Positions 48,228-59,753 of a stretch of 64,000 nucleotides of DNA are shown in pieces. This stretch comes from Zingiber officinale (taxonomy: Eukaryota > Streptophyta > Magnoliopsida > Zingiberales > Zingiberaceae): positions 130,434,532-130,498,531 of the forward strand of contig NC_055996.1 in assembly GCF_018446385.1 (NCBI RefSeq), in the 5' to 3' direction. The position numbers and the translations under genes are program-made. The notes under the pieces were generated by a model. That model worked only from the letters and a program-made list of their open reading frames with translations, was not told where the DNA came from and searched no databases. Positions within the stretch are counted from its first letter, which is position 1. Every line of letters starts with the position of its first letter.

Positions 48228-49248
48228 TGTTGGTGCAGGTAGCACTAACGGTCTAACCCAGGTTTTGATGAATGACAAATATGTTAAGTTAGTTTTGTTG
48301 TTGTCTGACACTTTGATCAAGTGTACAGGAGAAGTCCAGACAGGTCGACGGGCTGACCGGATGTCTGGCACGAAGTCCAGCTAGGTCGACGGGCTGACCG
48401 GATAGCTGGCGAGAAGTCCAAGCGGGTCGACGGGCTGACCGGACGCTTGGCGAAAAGTCCAGACGGGTCGATGGGCTCACCGGACGTCTGGCAGGTAAGT
48501 GAGGTAAGTCACTGGAGGGGAGTGACTGCGAGGACGCGTTCCCGGGAAGGGAACATTAGGCGTCGATCCAGCTTAGATCCATTTCGGATATCTAAGTCGA
48601 GATCGTGACTAGATTCCGGTCTCGGAAAGACGGAATCTAAGTCATACTATTTGTGCTAATTCTTACTATGATAAAATGTGCTAACAATCTGTGTTGCAGG
48701 ATATATATTGCCTCGGACTAATTTTGTTTTGCAGGAAAAAGGAGTTTTCTGGAACAAGGTGGTCCGGGCGCCCGGAACCCTTCCGGGCGCCCGGAAGTCA
48801 AATTATCTCCAACCAAGTCGTCACCACGTCACATTCCAGGCGCCCGGAAGGAATCCAGGCGCCCGGAACAGCATATAAAAGAAGCCCCAGGCAGGAGCTT
48901 CAGACAATCAATAAATCTGAGAACTCTTCTACTGCTGGTCTTGCTGCTCGACGTTCAGAGTGACGCCAACAAAGCTCCAACAAAGTGCTCCTTCGATTTC
49001 TTAATTTCCTTGTTGGTATTGCTTTATTTTCACCAGCAGTTATTGTGTTCATTTTTGTAACTATATTCGAATTGTTAGTGATTGCCCAACGAAAGTGGTT
49101 AAGGACCACGGGCCTTCGAGTAGGAGTCGTCACAGGCTCCGAACGAAGTAAAAAATATTTGTGTCTATTTTACTTTTCCGCTGCGTTTATACTCTAAGTT
49201 TTCGAATCGATATTCACCCCCCCTTCTATCGAATCTAACGGTCCTACA
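48228..49248 (+). repeat. 3' LTR of copia-2
   Basis: It is 31 bp shorter than the 5' LTR. It has four hairpin units (48336-48491) instead of five, an extra AGTCACT/AGTGACT hairpin (48507-48527) and four GGCGCCCGGA-type palindromes instead of three. Outside these repeats the two LTRs are nearly identical. Confidence 0.92.
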
Positions 49249-50561
49249 CCAACGACTCGATACCAGTCGATTGGTAATAGTACCAGTCGACTGCTCCACA
49301 TTGGCCGAGCGAACAGAAGCATTCTGTTCGCTCCCAGTAGGCTGCCCAGTCGACTGATGAAACCACCAGTCGACTGCTACAGTACTGCTACAGTAATGTT
49401 ACCGTAGTGCTACAGTAAACCCCTAATTCTAGGATTTTGCCCTCGAGTACATTCACTCAGCACTCGTCCTCGCCTGACCAACCTAGATCTAGCCTTCTAG
49501 CCTCCTCCATCAGCCTTGCGCCCCTCGGATGCCTCCCCATCCTTCACGTCTTGCCTTCTGGAGCTTCCATCGGCCTTGTCATTGTTGTCGGGTCTTCCTT
49601 TGCCAAGAGGTCGCACCTTCGGGACTTCGTCCATTGCCAAGTCACACTTGGACTTACGTTGTCAAGACTACATGTTTGGACTTACACTGCCAAGACTCAT
49701 CCTTGGACTTTCCTCCTTTGCCAAGATCACATTTGGACTTTCCTTGTTGTACATGTATCCTGCACACTTACAATGTATATCAAATACAACAATAAACCTA
49801 ACTTAAACTTTTGCCCAAACATCAAAATCTAGGGTACCCAGATTGCTCCAACAGTTGTTTTGTTGACTAACATATCTTGCAGGACGTAAAAAGAACTCAA
49901 CTTCCAGGATGAACAGTGTCCGGGGAGCCTCCATGGAGTTTGGAGGCACCTCGGGTGCTTTGAAAGAAGGAGCGCGCGAAGTCAAGCTTGAGACACCCTC
50001 AAAGAGTGTTGAGGCGTCTCGGATGGGCTTGAAGGCGGCCTCCATGGCATTGGAGGAGCCTTCAAGAGGATGAGCAACGACTTCTTCAGCCCTTATCTTC
50101 ACTGCGGAATCGGCGGAGTTGAGGGCGCCCTCAAGGAGGTTGAAGGTGCCCTCAACGAGCTTTATATACCCTTCTCGACCAGCAGTTTGAATAATCAAGT
50201 TTGAAGTAATCTTTCTTCAACGCACTGCTAACGAGACGATCCGGCTAAGCTACAACAAGACCCCGACGACTCGAAGCTGCGAAATTTCAATTCTTTGTTG
50301 TTGATATATCCTTTTTCAATACTATCATTGTAATAATTCTTGTAATATTTGCGCGATTATAGTTGTTGCCCAAAGTAAACGCTCAACGAGCATGGGTCTT
50401 GGAGTAGGAGTCGCCCAAGACTCCGAACTAAGTAAATCTTGGTGTCTTTCTGTGTTCCTTTATTTATTATTTTGTTGCATTATCCGATATGTTTTATGAA
50501 TACGAAAAGTGAAAGCCACGAGCGCTATTCACCCCCTCCTCTAGCGCATCTCACTCCAACA

Positions 50562-52708
50562 ATTGGTATCAGAGCGAGGTCGCTTTGATTTGGTGTAACC
50601 ACCAATCAAGTATTTTTTCATGGTGATTTTTAATTTTTTGGAGTTGATCGGAATCAGTATTATTGCCACCTTCCGATCTATTTCTTTTTCGTAATCAAAT
50701 TTTCTCGAAATTGGTGCAACACCACTCGAGAATCGCGTGTTAATTTTTCTTTTAACCTGCACTACTAATCTAGGATTAAGTCCTGGGACAAGTTTCTTTT
50801 TGTTGTTTTCCTTGTGCAAGTTTCTATGGCTCTTCAAGAAGGCTATAGTATAGCCCGACCTCCGCTCTTCATCGAAAAAGACTTTGGCTACTAGAAGGGC
50901 CGAATGGAGTCGTACCTTCAAACACATTTCGAAGTCTGGATGATCGTCAAAATCGGTCTTGAACTTCCAACTGACGGCAACGACAAACTGATATCGTGCG
51001 AGAACTAGGATGAAACTCTGATAAAGAAAGTAGAAGCAAATGCCAAAGCAACCTGTACACTTCAGTGCGGCCTAACCAAGGAAGAGCTGAACAATGTCAG
51101 CCCGTTCGTAAGCGCCAAAGAATTATGGCAAAAGCTGATTCAACACAAAGGTAAGTAAGTGTGACTTACTACTTATTAAATTATATAATATTAAAATGTA
51201 AGAAGGTGAGACGGCTAGCCAGCTTCATGCCCGTATACAAGATCTGCTCAACGGACTCCACGCAATTGGACAGAAAGTGGAGAACCGCGACATCCTAAGG
51301 TACGCCCTGAATGCCTTTTCGAGGAATACCTTGTGGGCATCCATGGTAGATGCTTACAAGGTATCTAAAGATCTATCTTTAATTAAACTAGACGAATTGT
51401 TTGCTGAATTTGAATTGCATGAAAACATTTACGCTCGATCGACCGAGAAGGGTATAACTTTGATTACAAGTGCAAGTAGAGCACGCGAACCAAAAGTAAG
51501 ACGCAGAACCGAACCAGAGTCAGAAGAAGAACCAGACTCAGATGATGACTGTTGGTGCAATCGACTTAGGTTTTGATCGGTACGATCATAGTTTTGATGT
51601 GTGTGTCAAAGAGTTTAAGTTAGGTTCATCCTTGTATTTGATATGTGTATTTGAGTTGTGCAGGTTCGCAAGATACACATGCGACTCAGGTTGATGGCTT
51701 CAGGTCCGGTGAAGGATAAAGCATCCGAGGGACCGTGGACAAGGCAGCGAGGACAAGGGCCGAGGGAAGTAATTTCGAGGCATACGCGAAGGATGGCATT
51801 GGGGACGAGTGCGGGCTTATGCATCCGAGGGACGAGAGCCAAAGAAAGTATGCTTGAAGGTTCGGTAAAGGAAGCGTCAAAGAGTCGTAAGGGTGAGAGT
51901 GCGAGTACAGAGATTGTACTCGGAGTAAAACATAAATTCTAGGGGTTTCTTGTGGCGATCTTGTGCGTTCTTGTGCGACCTTTGTGCGATCTTGTAGCGA
52001 TCGAATGCATGTTTTAGCGAGGTAGATGGAACAGAATGGTTCCATTCGTTCGGTCGGTGTAGATCGATCATTGCAAGTTTTAGCGATCGACTACACGATC
52101 ATTGCTAGTTTTAGCGATCGGTATATGACCGTTGGTCTTTGGAATGTGGCCGTTGGCTACCTCCAGTAACACCGATCATTGCATGTTTTAGCGATCGGTG
52201 CGAGATGAGTTGATATGATGATCAACTCTCTCCTCTTATTTAAGGGAAGCTTTGGGGCTTGAAGGAGGTTACTCATGCTTATTGAATAACTCCTTGTCAT
52301 TGCCCAAAAGCCTCCAAGCCTACTCTCTTCCTCCTAAACCTAAGTTCATCATTGTAAAGAGGAAGAGATCCTTTGTGAGAGGTTTGCTCCACCGAGAAGG
52401 AGAAAGCTCTAGCCGGAGATTGCCGGGGACTGATCCACCGAAGGATCAAGGGCTCGTCCACCTCAAGGACACGCCGTGGAGTAGGAGCAAGCAATCTCCG
52501 AACCACGTAAAAGAATCGTGTTAGCGTTTGTGTTCTTACTCATTGCTTTCTTGTTTTAGTTTCATTTCCGCTTGCGCAAACTAACCGTGTAGAGAAGAAA
52601 TCAAAATTGGGGGTGACCTAGCTATCCAACCCCCCTTCTAGCCGGCCACCGATCCCCTACAATGACGACGACGAGATCACAGCCGAACTCATCAATCTGG
52701 TAAGAAAG
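50562..52708 (+). pseudogene. copia-3 gag fragment, split by LTR-E
   Basis: After the primer-binding site (50564-50577) a gag related to that of copia-2 starts MALQEGYSIARPPLF near 50826. It has stops at about 50892, 51007 and in 51155-51200. An open stretch follows (VENRDILRYALNAFSRNTLW to EEPDSDDD, 51277-51549). LTR-E interrupts it at ATGAC, and gag resumes at 52662 with DDDDEITAELINLVRK, ending at 52708 where LTR-B2 begins. The rest of copia-3 is missing from the window. Confidence 0.85.
51550..52661 (+). mobile_element. Solo LTR (LTR-E) in copia-3 gag
   Basis: The 1112-bp LTR starts TGTTGGTGCAATCG and ends CCCCTACA, with perfect ATGAC duplications (51545-51549 and 52662-52666). It carries several TTTTAGCGATCG repeats at 51990-52200 upstream of a TATTTAAGG box near 52238. 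No internal region is present. Confidence 0.92.
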
Positions 52709-55303
52709 TGTTGGGTGATCGGTGGCCGGCTTGAAGGGGGGTTGGATAGACGACACCCCCTAATCCTTGTTTCTTTCTACAATGTTAGTGCGCAAGCAGA
52801 AATACAAACAAACAAGTAGAAAGACTAAAACTATGAAAGGAAATGCAAACCGCTAACACGTTCGTTTACGTGGTTCGGAGATAACTTGCTCCTACTCCAC
52901 GGCGTGTCCGTAAGGTGGACGATCCCTCAATCCGTCGGTGGATTAGTCCCCGACAAACTCGAGCTAGCTCAACCTCCTTGTGGGTGGAGAAACCTCACCA
53001 CAACTCTCACCAAAGACTCCTTTGACGCTAGGGCACAGGTAGACTACTAATAGAGATTAACCACCTCTATTTCGTCAACTATAACCAAGCTCCCAAGCTT
53101 TGGTTATATAGGCCACGGGTTGAAAACCCTGCCTACCAGTCGATTGCCAAAACATGCAGTCAATTACCCTCTATAGAAATTTGACCGTTACATCCCAATG
53201 GCTCGATACCAGTCGACTGCTAAAACTAGCAGTCGACTGTGTTGGGACCAAATATGTAGCTAGAGGAGGGGGTGAATAGCTCGACGCGCTCCTCGTGCTC
53301 TTCGTTGATTGTTTCTTCAATGATATGCAGCGAAAATACAAGAAACAAAACATACAACGCTAACACGAAGGATTTACTTGGTATCCACCTCAAGAAGAGG
53401 TGACTAATCCAAGAATCCACACACTCACACACCCTCCACTAATAAAAACCCTCCTTTACAGTAACTACCGAAGGTGGAGAAGCCTTACAAGCTCTCAGTA
53501 CAAGAAGAGGGAAAGGGAAAACAAGATACAAGTAAAAGCTTACAAGTTTGCACACGAAACCCTAACCTAACTTCTTCCTCGCCTCTTGACTTGGACGTGC
53601 ACCAGCACAAGCCTCCAAGAACCTTCAAGAACTGGCAATCTGAACCTGAGAGAGATGTTGTGAGGATCAGAGATGGAAGTCGTGAGATCTGCCGAGAGAA
53701 GCGCTCGCCAACAACTATATCCTGCGCCAACGGTCGGATCCCGATCGATTGGATTGCTCCCGATCGATTGGAGGCTTTGGATCGATCGGTCGATCGATCC
53801 AGAGTGCCTCTGTGCTCTCGGGAAACGCCTGGATTGATTCACAGATCGATCCAGGGCTTATTGCGCAGAATCACACCTCTCAATCGATCGCCCGATCGAT
53901 TGGGAGCTCTGGATCGATCGGCCGATCGATTGGGCATGAGCCAATCGATCGGCTGATCGATCTAGCTCCTTGATTTTGCCCAAAATCAAGCCCAAAGCCC
54001 CCTAAACCAGCATCCGGTCACCTATGACCTGTTGGTACATCATGCCTAGCATCTGGTCACCCTTGACCTGCTAGAACTCGCTCACCGAGTGTCTGATCAA
54101 TCCCTTTGACCCACTTGGACTTTTCTTCGTGCCAAGTATCCAGTCAGTCCCTTTGACCTACTTGGACTTCCTAACACCAGATGTCTAATCAAACTTGATC
54201 CATCTGGATTTCCTATGGCTGACTTCACTCACCAGGACTTTCACCTAGTTTCACTTACTAGGATTTCCCTTCTGCCTAGCTTCACTCACTAGGACTTCTC
54301 ATTCGCCTGGCTTCACTCACCAGGACTTTCACCTAGTTTCACTTACTAGGATTTTCCTTCTGCCTAGATTCACTCACTAGGTCTTTCACCTAGCTTCACT
54401 CACCAGGATTTCTCATTTCCTGGCTTCACTCACCAGAACTTTCATCTAGTTTCACTTACTAGGATTTTCCTTCTGCCTAGCTTCACTCACTAGGTCTTTC
54501 ACCTGACTTCACTCACCAGGATTTCCCATACCGCCTAGCTTCACTCACTAGGTCTTTCACCTGGCTTCACTCACCAGGATTTTTCAGTCAAGTATCCAGT
54601 CAACCTTGACTTACTTGACTCTTCTTCACAATCTTCCCACATGAACAATTGCCCCAGCAATCTCCATGTGTTGTTTACATGTATTGTCAAACATCGAAAC
54701 ATAAACATCAAGACTCGAGCTTGACTTATGTCCAAGCTCAGTCAACTTGGTCAACCTTGACCTGAGGAATATTGCACCAACAGACTGCTCCACATTGGTT
54801 GAGCGAACAGAAGAATTCTGTTCGCTCCCAGTCGACTGCTCCAGTCGACTGCACCAGACGACTGATGAAACATGTAGTCAACTGGTACCGAGTACATTCT
54901 CTCACAACACTCGGACCCTCACCCTTACGACTCATTTGACGCTTCCTTCGCATCCTTGACCTTTTGCCTTCAAGCCTACTTCTTCTTTGGCTCTCGTCCC
55001 TCGGATGCATACAAGCCCGTGGCTCGTCCTCAATGCCATCCTTCGCTTATGCCTCGAAGTCGCATCCCTCAGCCCTTGTCCTCGCTACCTTGTCCACGGT
55101 CCCTCGGATGCATACAAGCTCACGGCTCGTCCCCAATGCCATCCTTCATCGGACCCGAAGCCGTCAACCTGAGTCTCTCATGTGTATCCTGCAGTCCTGC
55201 ACAACTCATGTAAACATATCAAATACAAGGGTGAACCTAACTTAAACCCTTTACCCAAACACCAAAACACATAGTCTCACGGACCATTGGGATTGCTCCA
55301 ATA
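52709..55303 (-). repeat. LTR-B2, 3' LTR of a minus-strand copia, split by LTR-C
   Basis: On the minus strand it starts at 55303 (TATTGGAGCAATCC, with TG changed to TA) and ends at 52709. It is preceded on that strand by a polypurine tract (AAAAAGGGGGAGAT, 55304-55317), so it is a 3' LTR with a stub of internal DNA to its right. Excluding LTR-C it is about 1.05 kb and closely matches LTR-B. It has CAGTCGACTG at 53210, 53230, 54829 and 54842, and a hairpin GAGCGAACAG/CTGTTCGCTC at 54801-54827. Confidence 0.85.
53240..54782 (-). mobile_element. Solo LTR (LTR-C) nested in LTR-B2
   Basis: The 1543-bp LTR has TGTTGG...CCAACA ends on both strands and perfect GACTG duplications (53235-53239 and 54783-54787). 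The insertion point lies in the CAGTCGACTG palindrome of its host LTR. It holds dense CGATCGATC motifs (53740-53965), five stem-variable hairpins (54046-54207, 54586-54620) and a minisatellite of CTAGCTTCACTCACTAGG units (54220-54580). Confidence 0.92.
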
Positions 55304-55317
55304 ATCTCCCCCTTTTT

Positions 55318-56123
55318 GGTGTTTAGCAATACGTTTAAGTTAGGGAAAATAAATAGCAAATAAATATGCTAAAACAAATGGGCTTACGTTGCCAAGGCTA
55401 CACACTTAGACTTACACCGCCGAATGAACTTATGATTAAACCAAGTCTAGGGTCCCTAAATCCAACATCCGATCAACCGTGACCTATTAGAATCTCATGC
55501 CTAGCATCCGGTCAACCTTGATCTGCTTGGACTCCTTCACTAAGTGTTTGGTCAATCCCTTTGACCCACTTGGACTTTTCTCCTCGTGCCAAGTGTCCGG
55601 TCCTCCATGACACACTTGGACTTCCACCAGATGTCCTATCACCCTTGACTCATCTAGATTTCCACGTGCCTGGCTTCACTCACAAGGACTTTCACCTAAC
55701 TTCACTCACTAAGATTTTCCTTTGCATGGCTTCACTCACCAGGACTTTCACACTGTCCGGCTTCACTCACCGGGACTTTCCATCTGCGTAGCTTCACTCA
55801 CCAAGACTTTCACCTAGCTTTACTCACTAGGATTTTTCTCTGCCTGACTTCACTCACCAGGACTTTCACAACTGTCTAACATCCAGTTAGGACTTTCCTA
55901 GTCAAGTATCTGGTCAGCCTTGACCTACTTGACTCTTCTTCATATCAAATTGGTCAAACCCTGACAAGAGGCGAATTGCACCAGCAATCTCCCCAATCGG
56001 ACGATTGCACCTGCAATCTCCACGCATGGTCAAACATCGAAACTCAAAAATCAAGACTCAGGCTGAGCCAACTCAAGCCTAGTCAATCTTGTCAACCTTA
56101 ACTTAGGGGATATTGCACCAACA
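55318..56123 (-). repeat. Internal stub plus truncated LTR related to LTR-C
   Basis: Bases 55318 to about 55440 are the residual internal end of the LTR-B2 element. From about 55440 to 56123 the sequence matches LTR-C on the minus strand, starting TGTTGGTGCAATATCC at 56123, and includes similar hairpins and CACTCACCAGGACTTTC repeats. Its other end is missing, so this is a truncated LTR and a likely deletion junction. Confidence 0.7.
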
Positions 56124-56369
56124 TATTTTGTAGCAGCTATGGACTCGTATATGTTAGAACATGATTAAACAATCATGACCAATATTGTAGCAGCTTTGGT
56201 TCCGTAGCTACTGCAACAGTTAACCATGAACTTTCTTTTAGAATCAATACTTTAGTTTATTAATGATGGATCATGGTTTTCAAATCTTATTGTTTGTTAT
56301 CAATTTGTTAATGCTTTGTTATTATGAACAGGAGTATTGTGTGACTTCCAAATTGGTTATATTTCTTAG

Positions 56370-58052
56370 TGTTGGATCGAATGAGTGCGATAGAGGGAGG
56401 GGGGGGGGGGGGGGGAATATCGCGTTTCTAAAATTTTTCTTTTACTCATTAAAAATAAAGTCGTGCAGCGGAAAAATAAAGAACAGTTCAGTTACTTAGT
56501 TCGAAGCCTAGGTTTTCTCCTACTCCAAAGCCCTCGATCCTTGACCGCACCGATGGGCAATCCACTAATACTCTTCTTTCCGAAAATCTCGGAAAGAAGC
56601 AGTGCGTACAATATGCAAGATAGTAACACCCTACTATTTTGTAAGAATTTAAGTACAATGCAAGATTTTCTAAAATAAAATATATCGATAATAATTGACG
56701 ATGAAGCTTGGTCGGCACTTCTGGATGGAGCAGCTTGCGAGTCGTAGAATAGTAGCAGAAGCTTGCACAGAGATGATTTTCGAAGCAGAACAGAGTTGTC
56801 TTCAGTCTCGGACCTCAAGATCTCTTTTATAAGAATCATCGATGTTCGATCAACCAATCACTGAGTTCGGTCGACCGAACCAGCTCCCTTTCATCTTCGC
56901 TGATATCTGATGCTGATTCGATCTTCGGTATTAACTGATCATTAAGGGTTCGGTCGACCGATCCCTTTATTCGGTCGACTGAACGGGCTCCTTCCCTGTT
57001 CATCGAGATTTGTCGAGATTCGCATTTACTGTGTCTTTAATGTTGATCGTTCGGTCGACCGAACATGCTTAGATCAGATTGTGCTCTACTCGGTTCTGAT
57101 TTGGTCATAGTCAACCTGGCTCGATCGACCGATCACTACGTTCGGTCGACCGATCAGGACATAACCTGCAAAATCATGTTAGACAATATAATCCTGCAAA
57201 ATAGATGTTAGCACAGTTATATAAAATATATGAGCAGTAATAATAGAAAGTTCAACTGTCTTGATCTTAACTTGGAAACCTTTCCGCTTTCTTCAGTTGG
57301 ATCAGCGATATTAGGTTGTTCCTTTCAGGAACATGACCTCATTGTCGCTCCTCTAGTTGCTTACCTCAACTTACCTGCCAAACATTGGTCCTCCAGACTT
57401 GTTTGGACTTTCTCTGCTTAGTGTCTGATCACCTGATCCACTAAGGTTTTTCCTGCAATACTACATTAGCCAGCAACAACAATAATAATACAGAATGCTA
57501 TGGTAACACTAAACTTAGAATCACCAAGATCCGCTGGTCCGGTCGATTGCGCGCGGTAGACCGGAAACCATCTGATCAACCTTGCTTGGAGTTCACTCCT
57601 CCAAGACTTCTCGCTACCTAAGGTTATCTCCCCTTAGGATTTTCACCATCTGGCTTCACTTACCAGAACCTAAGGTTACCACCCCCTATGATTTTCTCCA
57701 CCTAGCTTCACTCACTAAGACTCAGTATTCGACTACCCAAGGATCAGGTCCTCCAGACCTATCCACCTGGCTTCCACGATCTACCAAGATTTTCCTTTCC
57801 TCAGTATTCGGCTACCCAGGGATCAGGTCATCCAGACCTATTGAATCCACCTGGCTTCCATGATATACCGAGATTTTCCTTGCCTAGCCTACAACTAGGA
57901 CTTCCCATGCCTAACCGCAATTAGGATTAGTCATTTGGTTCACTTCTCACCCTTACCTAGCAATGACTAGGACTTCCTATGATCAAACTCTATTAAACAT
58001 ACTTAAACATATTTGTCGGACATTAAAACCTTGGAGGTCGATTGTACCAACA
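56370..58052 (-). mobile_element. Solo LTR (LTR-D) inserted in the array
   Basis: The 1683-bp LTR has TGTTGG...CCAACA ends and perfect CTTAG duplications (56365-56369 and 58053-58057). It carries GTTCGGTCGACCGAAC palindromes (56865-56880, 57049-57064) upstream, on the minus strand, of a TATAAAA box at 56825-56831. Two perfect hairpins lie at 57378-57406 and 57417-57445. A G run of about 18 bases at 56400-56417 sits where related LTRs have a C-rich tract near their end. Confidence 0.92.
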
Positions 58053-58109
58053 CTTAGTATCAAAGATATTTTGGTATACCGAAATCATCGGTATGATATA
58101 TACTAAATT

Positions 58110-59753
58110 TTAAAATGCATATATACTAAATTTAACATTCATAAATAAAGAACTAAGTTACAAGTGAAATTCAAGTATAATAAGAAAGGTAACAAGGAAA
58201 GACCTTTAAAGCTTAAGCTTCTAATGTCTTAGACCAAAACCTCCACTCACTGCTTCCTTCTATTCCTGCAATTGAGGTTTTAAAGTGAATTGCTGAAGAA
58301 GCATAGAAAACAAGCAAGTCTTATGTGCTAAGTCTATGTGCTACTAAGTCTATGTGCAACTTTTATTGAAACTTAAGAATTTGGCTAGCTATTTATTCAT
58401 AGAAATAAGGATTGTTAGGGATCAAGCAAATTAACACGTGTTGGCTAGAATTTGACTAGAATACTACATACATGTTGTTAGGGATCAAGCTAACACATAT
58501 ACAATTAAAAAAATATCTTAGTTACAGTGTTAGTACGGTAATGAAGTTGCAATTTTAGTACTTATGCCATAGTATTCAAATATGCGCTAGTAAACAGATT
58601 GACTGAAGATGGCAACCTGTATCCGAAGATATGTACAATAAAAAAAATGTTGTTAGGCTAGAATTTGGCAAGTAAATTTTTGGAATACAACTTGCATGTT
58701 AGGGGTCAAGCTAACAAATGTGCAATAAAAAAAATAGCTTAGTTGAAGCTCTAGTGTCAATCTCCCTATCTACAAATCTATTGTTCTGCAAGCTTGCCAA
58801 GGAGAGTTCTAGGACTTGCATTATGAAAATTAGAATTCATTAAGCATAAATCAAACCCTGCTAAAGCATCAAAATCAGTATATATCTGCCTTACCAGCAC
58901 AGCTTCCTCCTAGTGCATATCTTCCAGCTTGCATAGAATGCAGTGATGGAGGGTCTGAATATCCTATAGTGAACGTTTTAATCATCTGAATGATATAAAA
59001 AAAATCTCCAAATGTTCTTGTCATATCAGTAATTATCCAAGCACCTTATTAACAAAATCAACAGTACACAAGGATGCTTAGGCTGCTGGAGGCGGATCAA
59101 AATGTTCTCTCTAGGGTTCCAAATGTTCTTGCCTTTCTCTCTAGGGCTCGGATTGACAAAATCAAAAGTACACAAAAACAAAAGGTATCAGGTAACAAAG
59201 AAATACCTATAAAACTTCAGATTGCTTAGGCGGCTGGAGGTGGTGGCGACAAGGATGCTTAGGCGGTTGGAGGCCAGCGGCTGGCGGCGCAGACAAGGAT
59301 GCGTGAACGTGGGTGAGAGGAGCGGCGATGGCGAGAGCGGGTCAATTAGGGAGGAAAAAGGGTGAGAAGCAGCGATAGAGATGATGAGTGTGGGTGAGAG
59401 GAGTGGCGACGGCAAGAGCAAGTTAGGGAGGAGAAAGAATTGGTGCCTAGGAGGAACAGCGGTGACGACAAGAATCAGGGATTGCGCGAGAGAAAGAATC
59501 GACGCTGAGGAGGAACAGTAGGGCTCGGGCAAAAAAACAATGATGCGGCTGCTGAAAAAATAAACGCTAGCTCATATAACTCGTATATATAGGTTATATA
59601 ATGACATTATTAAAATTTGTCACCACAAATAACCTAAAATAATATTTTAATATTTAAAATAACATCTTTTGTTATATGTCATTAAAAATTATTTATAATG
59701 ACATTTAAAATTAAATGTAGAAAGTGTCATAATAGATTATATTTATAATAGTG
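58110..59753. mobile_element. Probable decayed CACTA-type element
   Basis: This segment interrupts an array unit. Its right end reads TTTATAATAGTG, the inverse of a CACTATTATAAA start, and is preceded by inverted TGACA.../...TGTCA motifs typical of CACTA subterminal regions. The left end is not recognisable and no 3-bp duplication was confirmed. GC-rich direct repeats at 59290-59420 create a meaningless minus-strand open frame. Confidence 0.4.

Larger units (their letters stand above)
40009..49248 (+). mobile_element. Full-length Ty1/copia element (copia-2), SIRE/Maximus-like
   Basis: LTRs are 40009-41060 and 48228-49248. A perfect CCAAC duplication lies at 40004-40008 and 49249-49253. The primer-binding site TGGTATCAGAGC is at 41063-41074 and a purine tract ending GGGGGAGAT precedes the 3' LTR. 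The long LTRs, the gag type, a 1-kb non-coding region after RNase H and several GGGGGAG tracts fit the SIRE/Maximus group; this assignment is from memory of the group's features. The element lies inside LTR-B. Confidence 0.94.
39515..49853 (-). mobile_element. Solo LTR (LTR-B) nested in the copia-3 LTR
   Basis: On the minus strand it starts TGTTGGAGCAATC (49853) and ends GTCCCAACA (39515). Perfect GTTGT duplications lie at 39510-39514 and 49854-49858. Removing copia-2 leaves about 1.09 kb. It contains CAGTCGACTG near 39945, a minus-strand CTATATAA box near 39911-39919 and a 10-bp-stem hairpin GAGCGAACAG/CTGTTCGCTC (49307-49333). Its close relative is at 52709-55303. Confidence 0.9.
38855..50561 (+). 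repeat. 5' LTR of copia-3, split by nested insertions
   Basis: The LTR starts TGTTGGTGTGAG at 38855 and ends CTCCAACA at 50561, followed by the primer-binding site TTGGTATCAGAGCG. It is split at 39514/49859 by LTR-B; excluding the insert it is about 1.36 kb. It carries CTAGGGGGTGGTAACC repeats (39000-39200), a hairpin at 39302-39326, a perfect palindrome TTGAGGGCGCCCTCAA (50119-50134) and a TATA box (50161-50168). Confidence 0.85.

Noticed and set aside
49437-49832. Overlapping frames of about 90-130 codons
   Set aside because: They fall in LTR-B and are composition-driven.
53474-53973. 160-codon frame rich in Asp-Arg repeats
   Set aside because: Translation of the CGATCGATC palindrome cluster in LTR-C.
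54220-54580. CTTCACTCACTAGG repeats as an array of regulatory sites
   Set aside because: They behave as an LTR minisatellite with varying unit length; no evidence for binding.
59188-59532. 114-codon Ser/Pro/Leu-rich minus-strand frame
   Set aside because: Produced by GC-rich direct repeats in a decayed DNA element; no domain recognised.
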